In this document: piece by piece, positions 42,908-52,440 of the stretch | Layout of the letters: the number at the start of each line of letters is the position of its first letter | Numbering within the stretch: position 1 is the first letter of the stretch | Position numbers and translations under genes: made by a program | NCBI RefSeq assembly: GCF_002934665.1 | Contig: NZ_NIRS01000002.1 | Span: 124,001-188,000 of the forward strand | Length of the DNA stretch: 64,000 bases | Origin: Pseudomonas laurylsulfatiphila | Lineage (GTDB): Bacteria > Pseudomonadota > Gammaproteobacteria > Pseudomonadales > Pseudomonadaceae | Direction of reading: 5' to 3' | Notes under the pieces: generated by a model | The model's database searches: none | Told to the model about the DNA's origin: nothing | Seen by the model: only the letters and a program-made list of their open reading frames with translations

Positions 42908-44383
42908 ATGCTCAGGGAATTTTGGCTGGTCTTGCTACTGGCCGCGATGGCCTGTTGTGCCCAGGCTGCGCCTTCGCGTCCGGCGACCGAGGGCCTGGTC
43001 CTGTGGCTCGATGGCGCCGATCGGTCAGCGATGTCCCTGGACCGGCAAAACGGGATCCTGCGCTGGCACGACAAATCGGGCAAGTCCAACCATGCGAGTG
43101 TCGACAACCCGAACGCCACGTCGCTGCCACAGTGCATCGACAATGGGATCAATGGCAACGCCGTGGTGCGTTTCAGTGGGGTTTCGGCATTCATCGGCAA
43201 GCAAATCCGCGTGGCGAAGGGGCCGGTCACGGTGTTTCTGGTGTCACGCCGACTGCCCGAACAGGCCGGCGGCGATACCTGGCAGCGCCAGTTCAGCTCG
43301 CGTCCGCAGCTGGCCGATAACGACAACAAGGCGCCCAACTTCGCGCTCAGCGTGGAAAAGACCACGGCGTTCGAGCCGACCCTGGCCTTTCTGGAACTCA
43401 ATGATGTGCCCATCGGCCCCTACGCCGTGGCGCGCAACGTGGTCGGCAGCACCGAAGTCTTGCGTGGCGACATTGCTGAAGTACTGGTTTATGACCGTCC
43501 GCTGATCACACAAAAGGAGCGCCAGGCCGTGTTCGAGTACCTGGCGAACAAATGGTCGGTCGCCATTCCCAAGCAGGCGAATGTCTGGACCCGGGTGGGT
43601 CCGCTGGGCGCCGTGCCTGCATCGACCCATGCCAGCCTGCCACTGTCGGATCAGGCCAATGCCGGGCATTGGGTGCTCGACACGCCACTGTGCGACGACT
43701 TCAACGGCGATGCCCTTGACCGTGAGCGCTGGTACGTCAACAACGGCACGGGCACCGACTCGCTGGGACGTCGACCGGCCCTGTTCACGCCGGAAAATGC
43801 CAGCGTCGCAGACGGCAACCTCAATATCGTTTTCCGCAAGCAGACCTTGCCGGAGAAATACATCAAGTTGGGCTTCAAGGATTACACCTCGGCGATGGTG
43901 CACACCCATGACCGACGCTTGTACGGCTACTACGAGGTCCGGGCCAAACCGATGAATTCGGCCGGCTCCAGCGCGTTCTGGCTGGCGTGGACGGGGCTGC
44001 CCGAAAACGCCACTGAAATCGACATTTTCGAAATCGGCGGCAAAACCGCAAGCGGTGCTTTCGACCGGCTGTACAACATGAACGCGCATGTATGGGCCAC
44101 GCCACAAAGCGCCGAGCATTTGGCCAATGGCAGCACCTGGACCGCACCCTGGCGCCTGGCCAGCGCCTTTCATGTCTACGGGTTCGACTGGCAACCCGAC
44201 ACCCTGCGCTGGTACGTCGACGGCGTGCTGGTCAGGGAGTCGAAAAACACCCACTGGCACTTCCCGATGCAAATCGTGTTTGACAGCGAGGCCTTCTGGA
44301 ACTGGTTCGGCGTCGTGGACGACGCCGACCTGCCTTCCACCTTCAGCGTGGACTACGTGAAGGTGTGGCAGCGGGGCCAATAA
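42908..44383 (+). CDS. Secreted LamG-like plus GH16 glycoside hydrolase
   Basis: 491 residues. The signal peptide ends at CAQA/AP. A LamG/concanavalin-like module spans about 30-220 (LVLWLDGADRSAM, RWHDKSGKSNHA, GDIAEVLVYDR). The GH16 domain spans about 255-488, with the catalytic motif TEIDIFEIGG (E370, D372 and E375), and ends VDYVKVWQRG. GH16 enzymes cleave beta-1,3/1,4 galactans and glucans. As the last gene of the operon it may trim or release the polymer. Active site intact. Confidence 0.9.
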   Translation: MLREFWLVLLLAAMACCAQAAPSRPATEGLVLWLDGADRSAMSLDRQNGILRWHDKSGKSNHASVDNPNATSLPQCIDNGINGNAVVRFSGVSAFIGKQIRVAKGPVTVFLVSRRLPEQAGGDTWQRQFSSRPQLADNDNKAPNFALSVEKTTAFEPTLAFLELNDVPIGPYAVARNVVGSTEVLRGDIAEVLVYDRPLITQKERQAVFEYLANKWSVAIPKQANVWTRVGPLGAVPASTHASLPLSDQANAGHWVLDTPLCDDFNGDALDRERWYVNNGTGTDSLGRRPALFTPENASVADGNLNIVFRKQTLPEKYIKLGFKDYTSAMVHTHDRRLYGYYEVRAKPMNSAGSSAFWLAWTGLPENATEIDIFEIGGKTASGAFDRLYNMNAHVWATPQSAEHLANGSTWTAPWRLASAFHVYGFDWQPDTLRWYVDGVLVRESKNTHWHFPMQIVFDSEAFWNWFGVVDDADLPSTFSVDYVKVWQRGQ

Positions 44384-44413
44384 CCGGGGGGCGGACTAGC
44401 GGTCAGGCGTAAA

Positions 44414-46024
44414 TCAAGGCTCCTTCGACTCTTGCGCCGGCGCCATGTACCACTTGTCCCTGGGTACCCACTTCTCCTGTTGCGGATCACCCAGGTAGTG
44501 CGGCGACATGATCTGTACGCCGTACTCGTTGAACACATCCTGGATGTTGGCGTGCAGCATGCTCAGCAGCACCGCTCGCGGCCGTGGCTGGCTGGGAATG
44601 GCCTGGGCCACCAGCCGGTACTCGGGGTAGAAATCCGACAACGCCGTCTGGAACACCTGCGGCGGTGGGGTTTCGAGGACGCCGGGCGTGCGTTTGGCGG
44701 CTTCCAGCAACATCCCTTCGACCTGCCGCCAGGGGGTGTCATAGCCAATGGTGACCACGGTGTCGACCACATAACCGGGGCCTTGTACGACCCGTGAGTA
44801 GTTCTTGGTGACCGTGCCGGTGATCATTGAGTTGGGCAGGGTCAGCACTTCGCCCAGGCCTGTACGAATGCTGGTGGTAAACATGCCCAGTTCAGTGACC
44901 GTGCCTTCGTGCTCGCCAATGCGCACGAATTCACCGGGACGCAGGGTCCGGGTGTACGTCAGGATCAATCCGGCCGCCGCCTGCCCGACGACGCTGGAAG
45001 CACCCAGCGAGATCATCAGGCCGACCAGCACCGACAAGCCTTTGAATGCATCGGTACCTGCACCCGGCAAGTAGGGATATGCCATGGCCAGGGCAAACAG
45101 CCAGATCGCCAGTGACGTCAGGCGCTGGGTGGGTTTCAGGGTTTCGTGGTTCAGCCAGTTGAAGGTGCCGGGCGTGGCCATGCGCCGCAGTATCCGGCGG
45201 GAGAAGGCTGTGGCGCCTCGTGCAATGAAGAAAATCGCCAGCGCTACGCCGAGTCCGGGGATGGCCCCGAGAATCCCTTGCAGCAAATAACCGGCGACTT
45301 CCAGCAGATAGTTGTTAAGGCTCTCGCCCCAGGGCCGGGTATAGGGAAAACGCGACAGGACAAACCCCAGCCATTCGTAGCTGAGCAGCAGCACGATGAC
45401 CCAGCGCAGCACTTCCAGCACGCGGCTGACCAATGGATAGAGAAAGTTGGCGTCGATCAGCGGAACCCGCCCGACCTTGAGGGCCTGGGTGTGCCGATGC
45501 ATCAGGTCGGGCAGTTTTTTCAGCAGTTTGCGCCGTAGAAAAGCCATGGCCAGGAGCAGGCCCAGATAGATACCGGTGGCGAGCAGCGCGGCGCCCACCG
45601 ACCGGAGTATCAAGTGCAGGCTGCGAGCTTCCTGGGTTTCGGCCACCACCTGACGCAGTTTTTCAGCTGCGGCTTCGGCGGCTTGCTGCACCGAGTCGAA
45701 TTCGGTGGCGTCGAAATCCTTGGGCGTAACGATGAAAGCGCGGCGAGAACCGAGCAGCACCATGTAGCTTTTCATGATCGGATCGAGGGTAACCTTCAGG
45801 TCGTCGGCCTCGTCCAGCGCCTCACCGATCACCGCTTTCGCCCGTTTGACCCGCGAGGCTGGGGCTTCACCAAGGAGGGTCGCGCGAAACACCACGACAC
45901 TGCGGTTGGCCACTTTCAGTTCAGCAGGGGCATCAACCACCTTGGGTGAATCCTCGGCCCACAGCTGCAACGACCAGAACAACCCGAAAACAGTGAACAA
46001 TACAACGAGCAGCCTGCTCCGCAT
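44414..46024 (-). CDS. MscS-family mechanosensitive channel
   Basis: 536 residues. A signal peptide (FTVFGLFWSLQLWAED), a ~120-residue periplasmic extension, five to six helices, and the MscS core with the pore helix GASSVVGQAAAGLILTY and the beta domain FVRIGEHEGTVTELGMFTTSIRT. The C-terminal alpha/beta domain includes PNSMITGTVTKNYSR. It is convergent with the exopolysaccharide operon. The long periplasmic region is of the YbdG/MscK-like kind. It releases solutes under hypo-osmotic shock. Confidence 0.9.
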   Translation of the reverse strand: MRSRLLVVLFTVFGLFWSLQLWAEDSPKVVDAPAELKVANRSVVVFRATLLGEAPASRVKRAKAVIGEALDEADDLKVTLDPIMKSYMVLLGSRRAFIVTPKDFDATEFDSVQQAAEAAAEKLRQVVAETQEARSLHLILRSVGAALLATGIYLGLLLAMAFLRRKLLKKLPDLMHRHTQALKVGRVPLIDANFLYPLVSRVLEVLRWVIVLLLSYEWLGFVLSRFPYTRPWGESLNNYLLEVAGYLLQGILGAIPGLGVALAIFFIARGATAFSRRILRRMATPGTFNWLNHETLKPTQRLTSLAIWLFALAMAYPYLPGAGTDAFKGLSVLVGLMISLGASSVVGQAAAGLILTYTRTLRPGEFVRIGEHEGTVTELGMFTTSIRTGLGEVLTLPNSMITGTVTKNYSRVVQGPGYVVDTVVTIGYDTPWRQVEGMLLEAAKRTPGVLETPPPQVFQTALSDFYPEYRLVAQAIPSQPRPRAVLLSMLHANIQDVFNEYGVQIMSPHYLGDPQQEKWVPRDKWYMAPAQESKEP

Positions 46025-46112
46025 CTGTCAGATCCCTACTTCACAAATTTCTGGTCGAGTGCACGTACCGCAGCGTAGCTCACCGATGAACGGTTGTCAG
46101 ATGGGTGCTTCT

Positions 46113-46613
46113 GTAGGCGCGAGCTTGCTCGCGATAAACCGGAGAGCACTGCGGGGCACCTGCCAGCCAGCGTTATCGTTGACGACCATCGCGAGCGGGC
46201 TCGCTCCTACAGGGTTTGTGTTTTCGCCGGCAGCCAATGCCATCTGTAGGAGCGAGCCTGCTCGCGATAAACCAGAGAACACCACGGGGCACCTGCCAAC
46301 CCGCGTTATCGTTGACGACCATCGCGAGCGGGCTCGCTCCTACAGAGTTTGTGTTTTCGCCGGCAGCCAATGCCCCCCTGTAGGAGCGAGCCTGCTCGCG
46401 ATAAACCGGAGAACACCACGGGGCACCTACCAACCCGCGTTATCGTTGACGACCATCGCGAGCGGGCTCGCTCCTACAGGGTTTGTGTTTTCACCGGCAG
46501 CCAATGCCCCCCTGTAGGAGCGAGCCTGCTCGCGAAAAACCGGAGAACACCACGGGGCACCTGCCAACCCGCGTTATCGTTGACGACCATCGCGAGCGAG
46601 CTCGCTCCTACAG
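46113..46613. repeat. REP tandem array, 133-134-bp period
   Basis: GTAGGAGCGAGCCTGCTCGCG starts at about 46113 (variant), 46246, 46380 and 46514, each followed by an inverted CATCGCGAGCGGGCTCGC half about 75 bp on. The four units are nearly identical, so the expansion is recent. No coding content. Confidence 0.93.
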
Positions 46614-46636
46614 TTACGGTGTGTTCAATACCTGAT

Positions 46637-47092
46637 TCAAGGGTTGACCTGGTAACCCTTGCCCTGCAAACAACTGGTGTAAGCCGACGTGGTGTTCGCC
46701 TGCGTGGTTTTCGATTGCTCCCGGCGTTCCTGGCGCTGACGTGACGCACCGACTACGGCGCCGGCTGCCGCTGTCTCCTTGGCGCGGTTCTGGCGATAGT
46801 CCTGTTTCCTGTCATCGTCGACACGATCATAAACCTCGTCATGTTGATTGCCGCGCACCTGGGCCCCAACCGCGCCAGCGGCAGCCCCGGCAGCAGCACC
46901 CTTGACCCGCCCGCCGGAAGGCGTGGAAGCCGTCGATGCGCTTTGGCTGGCGGCGATGCTGTTGCATTCGTTGATGTCGGCCTGGGTTTGTTGCGAGCTT
47001 TGCCCTTTCATCGGCACTACCGTTTGCGCCCATCCCGGGGCGCTCAAAACCGACAAGGCGAGACACAGACTGATGGGTGAGAATTTTTTCAT
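46637..47092 (-). CDS. Periplasmic glycine-zipper protein (paralogue of 19198-19659)
   Basis: 151 residues. The signal peptide ends at PGWA/QT. It shares TVVPMKGQSSQ, SGGRVKGAAAGAAAGAVGAQV and the AAAGAVVGASRQRQERR tail with the protein at 19198, and like it has an early cysteine (INECNSIAAS) and a C-terminal CLQGKGYQV. The start is the ATG at 47092 after GGAGGTCATC. Envelope role unknown. Confidence 0.75.
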   Translation of the reverse strand: MKKFSPISLCLALSVLSAPGWAQTVVPMKGQSSQQTQADINECNSIAASQSASTASTPSGGRVKGAAAGAAAGAVGAQVRGNQHDEVYDRVDDDRKQDYRQNRAKETAAAGAVVGASRQRQERREQSKTTQANTTSAYTSCLQGKGYQVNP

Positions 47093-47159
47093 GATGACCT
47101 CCGGATGAACCTGGTTCACCCCCAACAGGAGTTTAGATCAGCCCCCATCAGCCACCCGG

Positions 47160-47513
47160 TTACTGACCGGCGGTGAGCTCGATCTCCATGACCAATTGGT
47201 CTTCGACCCAACGTACCGGCACGGCCTCCAGTTGCGCGCCTTTACACGGGCCGTCGATGCAGTGCCCGTCGTCGTAACGAAACATCGCACTGTGATGGGC
47301 GCACATCAGGACCTTGCCGCGCCAGGTGCAGAACTGCTGCGGATTGAAGTCCAGCGGCACCGAGAAATGCGGGCAGCGATTGATGTACACCCACACCTGC
47401 TCGCCCTGACGCACCGCCACCAGCCCGGCGGGATGCAGTTGCTGGTGCTGTGGCAATCCCAACGCCCCGCCGTCGGCGATGTCGTCCAGTCGGCACAAGG
47501 GAATGCTGGTCAT
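47160..47513 (-). CDS. Rieske [2Fe-2S] ferredoxin-like protein
   Basis: 117 residues. The Rieske cluster motifs are CPHFSVPL (Cys-x-His) and CAHHSAMF (Cys-x2-His), separated by 16 residues or so. It is the last gene of the hydroquinone operon, and its ATG overlaps the previous stop codon (ATGA). It may deliver electrons to a dioxygenase, or reactivate the ring-cleavage iron enzyme; both are inference. It resembles small ferredoxin components at the end of nitrophenol and hydroquinone clusters. Confidence 0.87.
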   Translation of the reverse strand: MTSIPLCRLDDIADGGALGLPQHQQLHPAGLVAVRQGEQVWVYINRCPHFSVPLDFNPQQFCTWRGKVLMCAHHSAMFRYDDGHCIDGPCKGAQLEAVPVRWVEDQLVMEIELTAGQ

Positions 47514-47827
47514 GGAAAACCGCGCAGTTCGGGATTGCCCAGGCTCCAGTGCCAAGGACGAATCTGCAGGCTGGCGAACAGTCCCGCCTGGACATAGGGA
47601 TCGTCGCGCATGAACGCTTCCACCTCCGGCAGGCTGCCCGCCTCGATGACCAGCAAGGTACCCGTCATCGCCGCGCCGGCATCATCAAGGATCGGGCCGC
47701 CGAGGCGCACGACGACCCGATGATCCCCGGTCGCACGCAAATGCGCCTGGTGACTGGGCCGCAGACGCTGGCGCAGCGCCTGGCAGTCCGAGTGATCAGT
47801 GGCAAACACCGCAAAGAACTGACCCAT
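47510..47827 (-). CDS. YciI-like protein
   Basis: 105 residues of the YciI family: FFAVFATDHSDC, then HLRATGDHRVVVRLGGPILDD, and FMRDDPYVQAGLFASLQIRPW. This ferredoxin-like fold contains a conserved His-Asp pair and is found in some aromatic clusters as a muconolactone-isomerase-like or dehalogenase-like accessory. It lies between the intradiol dioxygenase and the Rieske gene. Its catalytic role in hydroquinone breakdown is not proven. Confidence 0.83.
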   Translation of the reverse strand: MGQFFAVFATDHSDCQALRQRLRPSHQAHLRATGDHRVVVRLGGPILDDAGAAMTGTLLVIEAGSLPEVEAFMRDDPYVQAGLFASLQIRPWHWSLGNPELRGFP

Positions 47828-47830
47828 GAT

Positions 47831-48703
47831 TCACGCAGATTCCATGACAAATTCATAACATGCACGCTTGAACGGCACGTCCATACCCAGCCTGGCGGAC
47901 ACATCGTCGTGGCAGGTCAAGTCTTCGTAGATCACCTGCAACGACTGTTTCACCCCAAACACTGCATCGGATTGCAGGTACGGATCATCGTGGTTGAACA
48001 GGTGCGTGACCAGTTTGCGATAGCCCGGCACATCAATCATGAAATGCAGGTGAGCTGGCCGCCACGCATGGCGATTGGCGGCATCGAGCATGCGCCCTAC
48101 CGGGCCATCGGTCGGTATCGGATAGGCCACCGGGACAATGGTGCGAATCGCAAAGCAGCCATCCGCGTCGGTGCGATAGCGCCCGCGCAAGTTGCCGAAC
48201 GGCTGTTCGGTGTCCTGTCCGGAATACATGCCGTTTTCGGCGGTCTGCCACACGTCCAGCACCGCGCCGGCCAAGGCATTGCCATGGATGTCGACCACGC
48301 GCCCGCGTACCAGTGCGGTTTCCCCGGGCGTGAAGGCCATGTTTTCGCCGAACTCGCGATCCGGCATGCCATCGATGTAGAACGGCCCGAACACCGTGGT
48401 CTCGGTGGCCGTTGCGCTGTGGCGATGGTTGATCGCGTCGACCAGCATCGAAACGCCAAGGGTGTCCGACAGCAGAATGAATTCCTGGCGCACCAGGCCA
48501 TCGCATTTGTGCCCGGTGTCGGTCAGAAAGCCAATGCCTTCGAACCACTCCTGCTCGGTCAACTCGACCTCGCTGACAAATGCATGCAGGTGGTGCACCA
48601 GGCTTTGCATGATCTGTTTGTAACGCGCATTCGGCGCATCGTTGAAGCTGTTCACTGCCTGCTGGGAGATCAGTGATTCCATGGTTTTGTCTTGATCGGT
48701 CAT
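47831..48703 (-). CDS. Intradiol dioxygenase, hydroxyquinol 1,2-dioxygenase type
   Basis: 290 residues of the catechol/hydroxyquinol 1,2-dioxygenase family. The iron ligands are in MPDREF-to-GMYSGQD and GRYRTDADG (tyrosines) and AHLHFMID (histidines). It cleaves hydroxyquinol to maleylacetate, a second entry into the same pathway as hydroquinone. The order after the maleylacetate reductase matches the pnp/hap clusters. Active-site residues seem intact. Confidence 0.87.
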   Translation of the reverse strand: MTDQDKTMESLISQQAVNSFNDAPNARYKQIMQSLVHHLHAFVSEVELTEQEWFEGIGFLTDTGHKCDGLVRQEFILLSDTLGVSMLVDAINHRHSATATETTVFGPFYIDGMPDREFGENMAFTPGETALVRGRVVDIHGNALAGAVLDVWQTAENGMYSGQDTEQPFGNLRGRYRTDADGCFAIRTIVPVAYPIPTDGPVGRMLDAANRHAWRPAHLHFMIDVPGYRKLVTHLFNHDDPYLQSDAVFGVKQSLQVIYEDLTCHDDVSARLGMDVPFKRACYEFVMESA

Positions 48704-48740
48704 TGTTGTTATTCCGACGAGGATAAGAGTGGCTGGCAGA

Positions 48741-49808
48741 TCAGGCGGGAGCCAGACCTGTCAGAGCACGGTTGAGCAGCGCCTCAATCGGGCCTTGTTC
48801 AAACGGCCGCGGGTTGTAGTAAGGGCTGGCGCAGGCGATTTGCGCGGCTTCGGCCGGGCCGTTGGCCGGGAAGCCGATGTCCGCCAGGGCCAGTGGAATA
48901 CCCAGCTTCTGGTTCAGCGCGTACAACAAGGCACCGACCTCGCTCGCCTCACTCCCACCCAACGCGCGCGCAGCCCGTTGCAAAGGCCCCGCCGCTGCTT
49001 CGCGGTTGTAATGCGCGGCGTGGGGCAAGACGATAGCGTGCGCCTGGGCGTGGGGCAGATTGAACGTGCCACCCAAGGTGTGACAGAGTTTGTGGTGCAA
49101 GGCCATGCCGACCGAACCCAGGCAAATGCCTGCCAGCCATGCGCCGTACAGCGCCTGGCTGCGCGCCTCGGGGTCATCGGGATGCTTGACCACACCCGGC
49201 AAGGCCTGCGCCAGCGAGCGAATCGACTCTTCGGCCATGAAGCCGATGATCGGGTTGGCATCCTGGGCGTACAGCGCCTCGACCGCGTGGGCCATGGCGT
49301 TCATGCCCGAACAGGCCGAAATGTGCGCTGGCAGGGTCAGGGTCAATTGCGGGTCGTAGATCACGGTCCTGGGTAAAACCCGAGGATCCCGTCCGGTTTT
49401 TTTCAGGCGATTTTCGGTCAGCCCGTAGATCGGCGTCATCTCGGAACCGGCGTAGGTGGTCGGCACTGCCACGATGGGCAGGCCGGAATCCATCGCGATC
49501 GCCTTGCCCAGGCCGATGGTCGAGCCACCGCCAATGGCCACGCAACAATCCGCATCCAGCCGCGCCGCCTCAAGGCGCGCCGCTTGCGCCACTTCCAGCG
49601 GGACATGCATCACGGCCTTTGGATAGACACCGGCGGCACGATCACCGAGCAACGCCGCGACCTGTTCGCCGAGCCCCTGCTGTTCCGGTGTGGTCAGGAT
49701 CAACGCACGCCGCGCACCCAGCCGTTCGATTTCCTCGGCCAGCGCCGAGAGCTTGCCCCAGCCGAACACCACACGGGTCGGCAGGCTTTGATAGACAAAG
49801 GGATTCAT
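48741..49808 (-). CDS. Maleylacetate reductase
   Basis: 355 residues of the iron-type alcohol dehydrogenase superfamily, maleylacetate reductase branch. NAD motif GGGSTIGLGKAIA, the PTTYAGSEMTPI loop and the LHHKLCHTLGGTFNLPHAQAHA metal-site region are present; the histidines there are conserved in the family though metal binding is debated. It reduces maleylacetate to 3-oxoadipate. The start is the ATG at 49808. Confidence 0.9.
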   Translation of the reverse strand: MNPFVYQSLPTRVVFGWGKLSALAEEIERLGARRALILTTPEQQGLGEQVAALLGDRAAGVYPKAVMHVPLEVAQAARLEAARLDADCCVAIGGGSTIGLGKAIAMDSGLPIVAVPTTYAGSEMTPIYGLTENRLKKTGRDPRVLPRTVIYDPQLTLTLPAHISACSGMNAMAHAVEALYAQDANPIIGFMAEESIRSLAQALPGVVKHPDDPEARSQALYGAWLAGICLGSVGMALHHKLCHTLGGTFNLPHAQAHAIVLPHAAHYNREAAAGPLQRAARALGGSEASEVGALLYALNQKLGIPLALADIGFPANGPAEAAQIACASPYYNPRPFEQGPIEALLNRALTGLAPA

Positions 49809-49816
49809 GGCTGGCC

Positions 49817-51280
49817 TCAGCGTTTGTAGTACGGCGGGATGTTGGCGTCGACATTGACCCAGACCGAACGGGCTTCGGTGTAGTCGTGGATCGCTTCGAA
49901 GCCCATTTCCCGGCCATAACCGGACTGACCGACACCGCCAAACGGACTGCCCGGGTTGACCCGTTTGTAGCAGTTGATCCAGCACATGCCGGCGTGAATC
50001 GCCTCGGCCATCTTGTGCGCGCGGCTCAAATTCTGCGTCCACAGGCCGCTGCCCAGCCCGTATTCGGAGCCATTGGCGATGGCCAGGGCCTCTTCGTCGG
50101 TGCTGAAGCGCACCACAGTCACGAACGGACCGAAGACTTCCTCCTGGCAAACGCGGTCACCAGGCCTGGCCTCGACCACCGTCGGCTCGATGTAGAACCC
50201 ATTGGCCAACGCCTTGTCATCCGGTGCCTTGCCGCCGGCCAGGACCTTGCCGCCCTGCTCGATGGCAATGTCGATGTACGCCATCACCCGGTCGCGGTGC
50301 AGCGCCGAAGTCAATGGGCCCATTTCGGTGTCCGGATCCAGCGGGTCGCCCAGGCGAATGGACTTGGCCAACGCAATGAAACGCTCAAGGAATTGATCAG
50401 CGATGTCTTTGTGCAGAATCAGCCGCGAACCGGCGATGCAGGCCTGGCCCTGGTTGTGAAAGATCGCCCAGGCCGCGCCATTGACCGCCGCGTCCAGGTT
50501 GGCGTCCTCGAACACGATGTTCGCGCCCTTGCCACCCAGTTCCAGCTGGATGCGCTTGAGGTTGCTTTGGGAGGCTTCGACGATCCGCCGCCCGGTGGCG
50601 GTCGAACCGGTAAAGGCAATCTTGCCCACATCGAGGTGTTCGGCCAGCGCTTGCCCGGCGGTATGGCCGTAGCCCGGCACCACGTTGACCACGCCCTTGG
50701 GGAAGCCGACTTCCGTCATCAGCTCGACAATGCGCAAGGTCGACAACGGTGTGATTTCCGAAGGCTTGATCACGATGGTGTTGCCCGCCGCCAGTGCCGG
50801 GCCCATTTTCCAGCTGGTGAACATCAGTGGGAAGTTCCACGGCACGATCTGCCCCACCACGCCAATCGGCTTGCGTTGCACGTAGTTGAGGAAGCCCGCC
50901 TCGACCGGAATCACCGAACCTTCGATCTTGTCCGCCATGCCGCCGAAATAACGGAAGCACGCTGCCGTGCGCGGCACGTCGAGGCCACGGGAATCGCGGA
51001 TCGGATGCCCGGTATTGAGGGATTCGAGCTGCGCCAGTTCTTCACCGCACGCTTCGATCCGGTCCGCCAGTTTGAGCAACAGGCGTCCGCGTTCGGCAGC
51101 GCCCAGCGCCGACCAGGCCGGGAAGGCGCGCTTGGCGGCGGCCACGGCGAGGTCGATGTCAGCGGCTTCGGCAGCTGCGATGCGGGTGATCAACGAACCG
51201 TCATGGGGCGACACGACGTCGATGGTGCCGCCGCCGACGGCATCCACGAAGCGGCCATCGATATAGAGCTGATTTTGCAT
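49817..51280 (-). CDS. Aldehyde dehydrogenase (4-hydroxymuconic semialdehyde type)
   Basis: 487 residues of the ALDH superfamily. The NAD-binding FTGSTATGRRIVEAS, catalytic glutamate ELGGKGANIV and nucleophile GQACIAGSRL (catalytic Cys) are all present. In this operon the expected substrate is 4-hydroxymuconic semialdehyde, product of hydroquinone cleavage, oxidised to maleylacetate. Start at ATG 51280 after GAGGAAACCATT. Confidence 0.9.
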   Translation of the reverse strand: MQNQLYIDGRFVDAVGGGTIDVVSPHDGSLITRIAAAEAADIDLAVAAAKRAFPAWSALGAAERGRLLLKLADRIEACGEELAQLESLNTGHPIRDSRGLDVPRTAACFRYFGGMADKIEGSVIPVEAGFLNYVQRKPIGVVGQIVPWNFPLMFTSWKMGPALAAGNTIVIKPSEITPLSTLRIVELMTEVGFPKGVVNVVPGYGHTAGQALAEHLDVGKIAFTGSTATGRRIVEASQSNLKRIQLELGGKGANIVFEDANLDAAVNGAAWAIFHNQGQACIAGSRLILHKDIADQFLERFIALAKSIRLGDPLDPDTEMGPLTSALHRDRVMAYIDIAIEQGGKVLAGGKAPDDKALANGFYIEPTVVEARPGDRVCQEEVFGPFVTVVRFSTDEEALAIANGSEYGLGSGLWTQNLSRAHKMAEAIHAGMCWINCYKRVNPGSPFGGVGQSGYGREMGFEAIHDYTEARSVWVNVDANIPPYYKR

Positions 51281-51373
51281 AATGGTTTCCTCGCACCGCG
51301 CGGCTGGCGCAGTGTTTGACGAAGTGATTGCTGAACGCTTTGCCCGGCGCTGGGCCGGGCCGGACACGAGGTC

Positions 51374-52393
51374 CTAGAACTCGATCGGATACGGCTTGAG
51401 CTCACCGCTTTCGTAGCGTTGCGGCAGGTTTGGCGTGGCGTTTTCCCAGACCATCAGCATCGAGCGTTTGGTCGAGTAGCCCTGATGACGGATGTCCGCG
51501 GGCATGGCGCAGATGTCGCCGGCACGCATGGTGATGCGCGCACGGGGATTGCCGTCGTCCTTGTCGCCGACGTCCCAGATGATTTCGTCGGACATCTGCA
51601 GGAACCACTCGATGCGGTCGTTGCCGTGGAACACCGGCAGGATGAACTCCTCTGTGGTCGGGCAGAACAGGCTGGCCTTGCACACCGAAGTCACCGACGG
51701 GTTCCAGGTCACGTCGGAGCGCGACAGGTACTTGAACAGGTTGAAGGCATGCAGTTCGCCTTCGAAGCCTTCGGCGGCATGGACCTCCGGTTCGTCCTGC
51801 GGCACATCGATGAACTGGCGGTTGACCGGCAGGTCGTCACGCAGCGGCGAGTCATCCTTCAGGCCCGGCATGCGTTTGGTGGCGATGCGCGAGCGCTCGA
51901 TGGCTTCGATGTTGTTGCCGTTCTTGCGCCCGAATGCGCTGCCGGTTTCTTCCGGGGCGGCAAAGGGGTCGAAGGTGGCGTTGGTCCAGTCCCGCAGGAT
52001 GGCCTTGAAGGTGGCCATGATCAGCGGCGTTTCGAAGTTTTCGGTGTAATTGACCCCGGCCGCCTTGAGCGTGCCGTTGAAGGTGCCGGCGTACAGGTCG
52101 ACCTTGCCGTAGTAGTTGCGGGTGCCGATGACCTGGTCAAAGTTGACCCAGCCATAGAAAAAGCCCCAGGCCACGTCGCGCATCATGGCGCGCAGGAAGG
52201 CATCGACCGGAATCAGGTGCGAGCGGGTCTGGCCCTTGGCCGGCCAGGTGATGCGGGCGAAATACTCGTCGCGCGACAGTTCGAAGGCGCCGAGCTTGAA
52301 TGAGCGGTAGCCGGTGACGGCATGGGGCGCGCTGGCCTGGACTTCATCGTCGGCAAGGTGGGCGGTGTCGGCAGCGGTTTCAAGCATGGCCAT
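51374..52393 (-). CDS. hapD: Hydroquinone 1,2-dioxygenase large subunit
   Basis: 339 residues, about 38 kDa, matching the large (beta) subunit of the non-haem Fe(II) hydroquinone 1,2-dioxygenases HapD/PnpC2. The motifs YRSFKLGAFELSRDEYFARI, YGKVDLYAGTFNGTLK and EEFILPVFHGNDRIEWFLQM are family-typical. It cleaves hydroquinone to 4-hydroxymuconic semialdehyde with O2. Start at ATG 52393 (AAGAGGAATTCC upstream). It pairs with the small-subunit gene 45 bp upstream. Confidence 0.88.
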   Translation of the reverse strand: MAMLETAADTAHLADDEVQASAPHAVTGYRSFKLGAFELSRDEYFARITWPAKGQTRSHLIPVDAFLRAMMRDVAWGFFYGWVNFDQVIGTRNYYGKVDLYAGTFNGTLKAAGVNYTENFETPLIMATFKAILRDWTNATFDPFAAPEETGSAFGRKNGNNIEAIERSRIATKRMPGLKDDSPLRDDLPVNRQFIDVPQDEPEVHAAEGFEGELHAFNLFKYLSRSDVTWNPSVTSVCKASLFCPTTEEFILPVFHGNDRIEWFLQMSDEIIWDVGDKDDGNPRARITMRAGDICAMPADIRHQGYSTKRSMLMVWENATPNLPQRYESGELKPYPIEF

Positions 52394-52440
52394 GGCGGAA
52401 TTCCTCTTGTTGTTGTGGGGGGGCGGTCGGATGTGGCAGA

